A stretch of 64,000 nt of DNA from positions 221,085,517 through 221,149,516 of the forward strand of contig JARDYH010000004.1 of NCBI GenBank assembly GCA_029215795.1, given 5' to 3'. This document shows positions 57,816 through 64,000 of the stretch, piece after piece. Each line of letters opens with the position of its first letter. Positions within the stretch are counted from its first letter, which is position 1. A model generated the notes under the pieces. The model searched no databases, had not been told where the DNA came from, and worked only from the letters and a program-made list of their open reading frames with translations. Made by a program: the position numbers and the translations under genes. This stretch comes from Anniella stebbinsi. Lineage: Eukaryota > Chordata > Lepidosauria > Squamata > Anniellidae.

Positions 57816-58728
57816 GACCTTTGCTTACTACGTTTCATATACTGCCTTTCTGCTGAGCTACTCAAAGTGTTTCACAATTTAAATTAATAGTTAAAGATAA
57901 TAATATGAAAGAAAAGGGAAAGAAAAGAGGTAAGATTTAGGTACCAACTAGGGTGCCCATCCGCCCGGATTTGTCCGGACATGCCCGGAAAATAGGGAGC
58001 AAATCCGCGTCCGGGGGGGGACCGTTTTGGGGGGCCAAATCCGGAAATTTAGCCCCCCAAAAGCCCGTTTTGGCCGGGTACTTCTCTGTTTTCGGCCTTC
58101 CGAGGCCTGCCGAAGCCACTTCTGGGTTCCTAGCGGGCCATCGCTATGGCAACGGCCCTCTAGGAATCTGGAAATGGCTTCCGCAGGTCTCGGTAGGCCC
58201 ATTTCGGGCACTTCCGGTTTTGGCCTTCTGAGGCCTGCCGAAGCCATTTCCGGGTTCCTAGAGGGTTGTCACTATGGCTTGAGATGGCTTGAGCCAGCCT
58301 CTGCAGGCCTCAGTAGGCCCATTGCCTGCCCCTGGTGGGTCATCCACACTTACCAAACCCCATCCGGTTCCTTTGCGATGATCCTGGGCTTCTTCTTGAA
58401 TGGTGCAGGCAGAGGACAAAAAGCAGGCAGAGCAGCAGGTAGGACAGTTTTACCCTGGGAGTTACAAGGTTCTGAGAATTTTTCCAAAACTGCCCTCCAC
58501 CTGTTAGGATCTCTCATCCCCCAGGTCTTATCCTGTACTTTTCTAATCCCCTTCTCTGCAACCCCTTGCTACCACTAAGAATATTTTCAAGGTCAATGTA
58601 AAAATCCCCATCATTTGCCTAGAGAAATGGGGTGGGGGAGAGTGGAAGCAAGCTTAGGAGCAGCCTTGGGAGAGGTATGTGTGTGTGAGTGTATTTATGT
58701 GATGGGTGCATGGGGTGCATGTTCATTT

Positions 58729-59180
58729 TGTTGAGGATTGGAAGCAAAAGGGCCAAACGCAGCTAGCGTTTGTGTTAGCACTTGGTTCAATAAGAGTCTC
58801 TGAAGCAAGGAATACTCACACACCAACTTCTCGTGTATAATACAGAATTGTTTACTAGTGGTCCAATCTATTTACAGCACAACGGTTTTCCATCAGATAT
58901 TTACACAATTCTCCTCCTGTCCAAAATCATCTAGTCCGACCTCCTCTCATCAAACGTCTCCCACAAAGTCTTTCAAATTAGACTCACTTTTATACGTTCT
59001 ATATACCAGCCCCACCCTGCACAATCTGTCTTATCTTATGCTGGTGCTTAAGCAGTAATCAGGCTGACCTCCAGTATTGCATATACTCCCTCAACCACAT
59101 TGCTTGCAGCTGGCTGTGTCCTTCGGACTAAATTAATAACTTTCTTTCAATCCACTTTGTCTCTGGAACTTTCCTCAACA
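58729..59180 (-). mobile_element. solo LTR inside the hAT element, CATTT duplication
   Basis: It starts TGTTGAGGATT and ends TTTCCTCAACA, 452 bp, with CATTT on both sides (58724-58728 and 59181-59185). A 'tataaaagtgag' box on the minus strand near 58990 suggests minus orientation. No internal genes. Confidence 0.75.
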
Positions 59181-59185
59181 CATTT

Positions 59186-59400
59186 GTCCATGAATGAATG
59201 TGTGTGCGTGTGTTTTGGGGTGGGTATCCTGAGAGAGTTTACGTGTTTGCAGTGTGTGAGTGTATTTATGTGATAGGTGCATGTTCATTTGTCTATGAAT
59301 GGATGTGTGCGTGTGTGTTTTGCGGTGGATGATTTTGAGAGAGTTTGCGTGTTTGTGTGCATGTTGAGAGTGGGGGGGGTATAGTTTTGTGTGTGAGAAT
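59186..59400. repeat. GT-rich tandem units
   Basis: Two units of roughly 120 bp share 'atgaatg.atgtgtg.gtgtg' and 'gagagagttt.cgtgttt'. A third partial unit at 58676-58723 lies left of the LTR, so the LTR split a minisatellite-like tract. Confidence 0.6.
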
Positions 59401-59966
59401 TGGGGATGATATGGAGTTGATATTCCTATTTACGGGAAATAAATTTGAATGAATTAATTTTCTAAGAATTCATTTAGAGATGATTTGAGGAAATTGGTTT
59501 AGCTGTTTGGAAAATAGGTGTTTTGCTGGAACAGAAAACTGGCTTCAAAGCAGTACCTTTATCTGGTTACCTCACCCATTTGCTTTTCTTTGATTATTTT
59601 GTTGGAGGAGAACATTGTAATATATTGATGTATGAATTGACTTATTAGCAATATTTATTTATTGCTTCTTATTTGAATAAATCATGAAGCAGTTTAGAAA
59701 AAAGAATATAAAAATATGCAATGGTATCATATTAGAAGTTTATTTGAACATAGTTCATGGCTGTGTGAAAGGCAAAGTATATGGATGCAATTTCAATGGG
59801 CCTTTTAAACATAATGAAAACATAATTTATTATCCATCTCTATTGGAGGATGATTGTTACTGGCCATGGTGTTTTTATTTCATCTATGTGATATTTACTG
59901 GTGCTAGCATTTGTTTTATCCTTTTAGTAACTGTACAAAAACAGACAATTCTTGTTAAATACAGTA

Positions 59967-60082
59967 TCCTCCCCAAGCTGGTTCTCTCCAGATGTGTTGG
60001 ATAAAACTCCTAACGCCCAGTCAGCATGACCAGATAGGAGTCATAGTCAAAGTTATTTGGAGAGGATTGGATTGGGGAAGAC
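59967..60082. mobile_element. short hAT-like fold-back repeat
   Basis: 'tatcctccccaagctggttc' to 'ggattggattggggaagact' with an inner 'ccagatgtgttgga'; same group as 11253. Nested in the 3.9 kb element. Confidence 0.5.
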
Positions 60083-60559
60083 TGAAATACCAAGTGGCCC
60101 AAAAGTAAGTATACAGTATAGTACTCACACCTCCCATCAACATTCTAAACAACTGTATACCTACTTTTGGGGCACCCAGTACATAGAATTCTAAGTTTTT
60201 TAAAAAGTAATATTCCTCCTCAGTTTATTAATCTTCATAAGATCATATCTAGCTGAGCTGGAGTCTAGATCCACATTGTATATTGTATCTCCTATATATT
60301 TCCTCAATTCTCAAAACCCGTGTCAGACTGTTAATGAATTTTCCAATTAATTCACTGGTCTTTTGGATCTAACTATTAGCTCTTGCACCAATGGGCATGG
60401 TGGGTGGGGTGGGTGGAGAAGGGTTTTTCACTTCTCCTGTAATTGCTAATTATTTCATATCATCCACCTGAAGTTTCTGAGTCTGAAAGCCCAAAGTAAA
60501 ATTGTTAAAAGTCCTAAAGACATTTCCATTGAAGTCCATTGGAGTTCTACTGATGAAAA

Positions 60560-60920
60560 TTCTGACCAGCAAAATATCTCAACCTATGCCAATATGAGCA
60601 AGATTTCCTAAAACCTTTGCTGGGTCTCTCTTTTCCTCTTCCTTTTCTGCAACATTTTTGTCATTGGGTATTGCTATGTCAATGAGGTAGTTGTGTTTTT
60701 CTTTTATATTATGACTGTTGTGTCTGATTGCTTGCAAAGTAGTGTCTTGTCCCAGAATTGTTCTGTTCCAGCATAGCATGGCTTGGCTTGACTTGTTTGA
60801 GTGTGTCCGGATCTCCTAGGCTCTGAAAGCATGTTTCTGGAAAGCACCTGCTGGTTGCATGATCTAGGAGGCCAGGTTCTGTGAGTGCATAGTTGTCCTT
60901 GACAGGAGGGCCTTGCATTT
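60560..60920 (-). mobile_element. retroelement coding remnant
   Basis: The minus-strand frame at 60579-60779 contains NYLIDIAIPNDKNVAEKEEE, a motif I know from C-terminal parts of some non-LTR retrotransposon ORFs ('LIDIA.PND'). The frame is short and broken. Confidence 0.5.
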
Positions 60921-62098
60921 GCTAGAGTAAGGTGAACAGATGTGAAGAGGCTGCAATCCTACATTCATTTATCTGGGAGTAAGCTTTATTGAAATCAACA
61001 AGAGTTATTTCTAAAGTTTCTTTGGGCAGTTTTCTTTGGGTCCCTGACTGGGATTTCTATTCTCTATACACTGAGGCAGTGTAAATTCAGGATATACTTG
61101 GATAAAAGGAGGGAAAGATCCTTGTCTAGCATTGTGATAATGGGCATCTGTTCTGGCCTTTCTTTGTATTGCTACTGACCATAGTTTTGTTTACATAGCT
61201 AATGAACCAGAGATATAATGACACATTTTTAGATTTGTTTCTCACCGATAAACCAGAAGTTGAAACAAGCTAAGAGGTGAGAAGTGACTACAACAAGCCT
61301 TTAGTCCATTTTGTTCCATGACTAATGTTTGCAGGGTAATCGTATTTTATACTCTTCCTGTATGCTAGGTTGGCTAGTTTGTTGTACTAGATTTTTCTGC
61401 ACTTGTCAACTGCTTCATTTGTTCAGTGGTAGCAGTATGCTGAATCTGTGCATATGGATAAGAGAAACGTGATGGGGAAAGAGTGTTAAATGTTAGGAAA
61501 GTTGGGACTATGGTCATCCAGTGAAGGATTTGCAGTCAGAAAACATTTGAGGGAAGGGGAAACTATCACACAGAGCATAGCAAAAGTTTCAAAGTACAGC
61601 AAAAGCTACAAAAGTAGGAGTGAGTAAAGTTAATTTCAGAAACATCGAATGTCTCACTTGTTCTTTATTTTAATAATTTTAACATGAAGATGTTGTGTAG
61701 AACAGGTTTGTCTTAATTGTATGCTGTGAAATCAGACAACTGACCAAGGCCGTGTTTGGATGAGCGTGCCCCCTTGGGGGCTGGACATGTTGGTGGGCAC
61801 GCCCCCTTGGGGGACGGCATGTTGGTGGGCACGCCCCCTTGGAGCGGCCATGTTGTCCTCCTTTTTGGTTTCCTAAATATGGTCACCCTAGTACCAACCC
61901 TTTCAAATAATGACTAGGTAGAATGGTCATTGCAGGAAACCGTTCCAGGAGGAGGGGAGCTGATGGAGAAGGTCTTGCTGTCTCACCTCTTCCGCTGATG
62001 CATCCCGGAGGAATGGCTGCTGCTGGAGGAGGAGCCAAATGGCAGCTGGTCCTGGCTGAATTGACAGAAGGGCAGAGGCTGGTGGCTCCAGTATTAAT

Positions 62099-62251
62099 GG
62101 GGCAGTAAATCCCCTCTGGTTTTCCATCAGAATTCTAAAGGACCTATTCAGAGTACTAAGCCCTATTCCCAAAGTGGGTTCAATGCCTTAGATAGCTCCT
62201 TTAGAATTCTGACCGATTCTGACTGAAACCCAGAGCGGATTCACCGCCCCA
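62099..62251. repeat. inverted-repeat segment
   Basis: 'cagaattctaaagga' at 62129 pairs with 'tcctttagaattctg' at 62199, and outer 'ctctggttt' / 'aaacccagag' and 'ggggc' / 'gcccc' also face each other. Probably an old fold-back MITE. Confidence 0.55.
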
Positions 62252-62515
62252 CTGTCATAGTAGCCAGCAGCCTCCACTGCAGAAGGGATCTCGCTGTTCC
62301 ATCTCATGCAGCCGGCGGGAAGAGAATTGCTATTTGTCATAAGGGAATTTGACACACACACCAGTTCAAATCCTGAGAGCAGAACAGCTGAGAATCCTCA
62401 GTTGGGGATCTCTGCCCCCATCCCTCAAAGAACTACAGTTCCCAGGATTCCCTGGGACAGGTAGTCTCATGCTTAAAGTTTGTAGACATGCTTTCCTGTT
62501 TTCCACCCTTTGAAG

Positions 62516-62840
62516 CAGGGCCGGATTAAGGCCAGCTGATGCCCTAAGCACAGCCCCAAAATGGTGCCCGCTTGGCCCTTCCATTGCTTAGCTGGCAAGA
62601 CGTTAAGGCTCAATAAGTGCTGAAGGTGAAATAAGACATTAAAAACCTCAGTTTTCTTCAAGGCCATCATCCCCCACGCCAGAACACACAACTATATTAA
62701 ATAGAAACTTTTTTAAAAATTATATTTATATATTACTTAAAATTAGGTGGCTACAGCTATGGTACCGGTACTCTGGGGTGCCCCCTTTCCTTGGTGCCCT
62801 AAGCACAGGCTTATATGGTTTAATGGTTAATCCAGGGCTG
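62516..62840. mobile_element. hAT element with CTTTGAAG duplication
   Basis: Ends CAGGGCCGGATTAA and TTAATCCAGGGCTG bound 325 bp, flanked by CTTTGAAG on both sides (62508-62515 and 62841-62848). Inner 'gccctaagcaca' occurs near both ends. It lies just before exon 22. Confidence 0.88.
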
Positions 62841-62935
62841 CTTTGAAGCTTTACTAAGTTTGCTCTTTCAATAAGGTTTTGATTTTGGTTTTTAAGCAGC
62901 CTTTCTTTATTGTGTGCTGACTTCTTTACATTCAG

Positions 62936-63145
62936 TGCCTCAGTCGATCTTCAGTTCCACTTCTCGTTTTACCTCTTCGAGGAAGCTGTCCCCTGAGGAG
63001 AGGTACAAAGATAGGTCTCCTGTGCACTCGCTGTTAACCACTCCACTGGATGACCTTAAGGCAACTCCTGCACCCACTTTGGAGCACCGGTCCAGTCTGA
63101 AGAAGAGCAACTCCCCGGAAGCCTCAACCTCAGCCGCCAGTAGAA
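62936..63145 (+). CDS. CCDC158: CCDC158 exon 22 (last in window)
   Basis: The acceptor is 'tctttacattcag' and the donor GTGAGT. It gives residues 1037-1106 and one base of the next. It is Ser/Pro-rich, with the recognisable RSPVHSLLTTPLDDLK core. The final coil of the family, which should follow as a separate exon, is not found before 64000. Confidence 0.9.
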
Positions 63146-63257
63146 GTGAGTGTCAAGTCATCATTAAAGCAGCCCTAAAACCACTGGGACAAGGGAGGGT
63201 TTGGCCTTCTTCATGAGGCCTTTCAGCTTCAGGAGAGAAACAGTCGTTGCTGACTTG

Positions 63258-63546
63258 CCCCATACGGAAAGGAGGACGGGGCTCCTGTATCTTTAACACT
63301 TGCATAGAAAAGGGAATTTCAGTGGGTGTCCTTCGTATGCATGCAGCCATCTGGTGAAATTCCCTCTTCATCACCACAGTTAAAGCTGCAGGAGTTATAC
63401 TAGAGCTCCTGCAACTTTCACTGTTGTGATGAGGAGGGAATTTCACCAGGTGCTGCATGCATACAAAGGACACCTGCTGAAATCCTCTTTTCTAGACAAC
63501 TGTTAAAGATTCAGCAGCCCTGTCCCCCTTTTCATATGGTCACCCA
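63258..63546. mobile_element. hAT-type MITE, long form, decayed
   Basis: 'catacggaaaggaggacggg' to 'ttttcatatggtcaccca' with all four fold-back arms. Left terminus mutated, no duplication found. Confidence 0.7.
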
Positions 63547-63549
63547 TAT

Positions 63550-64000
63550 CAGTCCATAGCAAGTCAGCCATGAGAAACCTCTGGCACAATAATAGTATTT
63601 AAGAATGGCTCAATATCCAGGGGTTATAGAGTAATTATATGAAAGGAACAGACCCTGCCCCAAGGCTTAATGATCTGAAAAGAGACAGTACCAGGAGGCA
63701 GGTGCATTGCTATACCTCCGATCTGTTCCCTGGAGGTCTGCATATCTATTGGCGTCCATGGAAAGATTTTTTCCAGCTTAATTACCATGCAGGGATGACT
63801 TTCAATGGGGATTGCAGCTGTGGACAGAAGGCTTTACCCTCTCCTTCCTAAATGCTGCATCACCCCCACAAATCCCTCCCTGCATGGCAATTAAGCTAAG
63901 AAAATGTTTCCAATATTGGGGGGAGGGGTCATTAAAACCTTAATTGCCAAACAGTGGGGTTCGCCAGGGAGATATGAAAACTTTATGTAGATTTCTGTCT
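63550..64000. other. intron 22, no feature seen
   Basis: Contains two facing 'catgcagggatg / catccctccctgcatggcaa' type segments near 63785 and 63870, perhaps part of a fold-back repeat cut by the window edge. No exon with the right phase (one base carried) and CCDC158-like coil is visible. Confidence 0.4.

Larger units (their letters stand above)
57949..61890. mobile_element. 3.9 kb hAT-like element with 8-bp duplication
   Basis: It starts TAGGGTGCCCAT, ends ATGGTCACCCTA, and is flanked by GTACCAAC on both sides (57941-57948 and 61891-61898). The right terminus equals that of the MITE family at 21829 and 44937. Subterminal regions carry repeats: facing 'ggcctgccgaagcca' units at 58088-58330, and about three units of 'gtgggcacgcccccttgg' type at 61764-61855. 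No intact transposase frame is visible. The interior holds a solo LTR, a LINE-like remnant and a fold-back repeat. Confidence 0.8.
13246..63145 (+). other. CCDC158: CCDC158 gene, 22 coding exons, 3' end outside window
   Basis: Twenty-two GT-AG exons join without a frame break into 1,106 codons plus one base. From exon 3 on, the translation follows the mammalian CCDC158 protein as I recall it, nearly without gaps through the long coiled-coil region, with a serine-rich, faster-changing C-terminal part. The family is a single long coiled-coil protein, reported mainly from testis. There is no enzymatic motif, signal peptide or membrane segment. The missing tail, roughly 60 residues by comparison with the mammalian protein, should lie right of 64000. 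Introns carry nearly all the transposons listed here. The promoter cannot be placed from sequence alone. Confidence 0.9.

Noticed and set aside
58027..58578. 183-codon frame in the left part of the hAT element
   Set aside because: It lies in repeated 'ggcctgccgaagcca' units with high GC and no transposase motif; the open length is explained by base composition.
1..64000. CRISPR arrays, defence islands, rRNA or tRNA genes
   Set aside because: The repeats are eukaryotic transposons and microsatellites with irregular spacing; no cas-like, rRNA or tRNA sequence is visible.

Overview
The window is vertebrate nuclear DNA, most likely from a squamate reptile. The call rests on a GT-AG spliced amniote gene spread over 50 kb, on L2/CR1-type LINE tails of the 'cgcccagagagcttcggctatggggcggtat' kind followed by AT-rich microsatellites, and on dense non-autonomous DNA transposons (hAT and PIF/Harbinger types) with many simple repeats. 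No bacterial operons, rRNA, tRNA or CRISPR arrays are visible.

One protein-coding gene is supported: the orthologue of CCDC158, on the + strand. I could place 22 coding exons from 13257 to 63145. Every intron is GT-AG, every exon phase matches the next, and together they give an open frame of 1,106 codons plus one base. The last exon(s), for the C-terminal coiled-coil tail, lie beyond the right edge. Exons 1 and 2 give an N-terminal coil-like segment that I do not recall from the mammalian protein. CCDC158 is a long, almost wholly coiled-coil protein, reported mainly from testis; its biochemical role is not established and nothing here adds one.

Layout: 1-13245 is upstream or 5' flanking DNA with repeats and one candidate non-coding exon. 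13246-19683 holds exons 1-3 among clustered MITEs and a solo LTR. 19684-39362 holds exons 4-10 and large introns with LINE fragments and nested transposons. 39363-45572 is the denser core (exons 11-15). 45573-57507 holds exons 16-21. 57508-62935 is a large intron mostly filled by a 3.9 kb hAT-like element. 62936-63145 is exon 22.

The repeats keep much of their insertion record. Several hAT-type copies have perfect 8-bp target duplications. At least four MITE families have 3-bp duplications typical of PIF/Harbinger. Two solo LTRs have TG...CA ends and 5-bp duplications. Nested insertions give relative ages, including a three-layer nest at 29081-30444. Two splice sites of CCDC158 sit at or beside LINE tails. 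I see no defence island, toxin gene or other multi-gene system.
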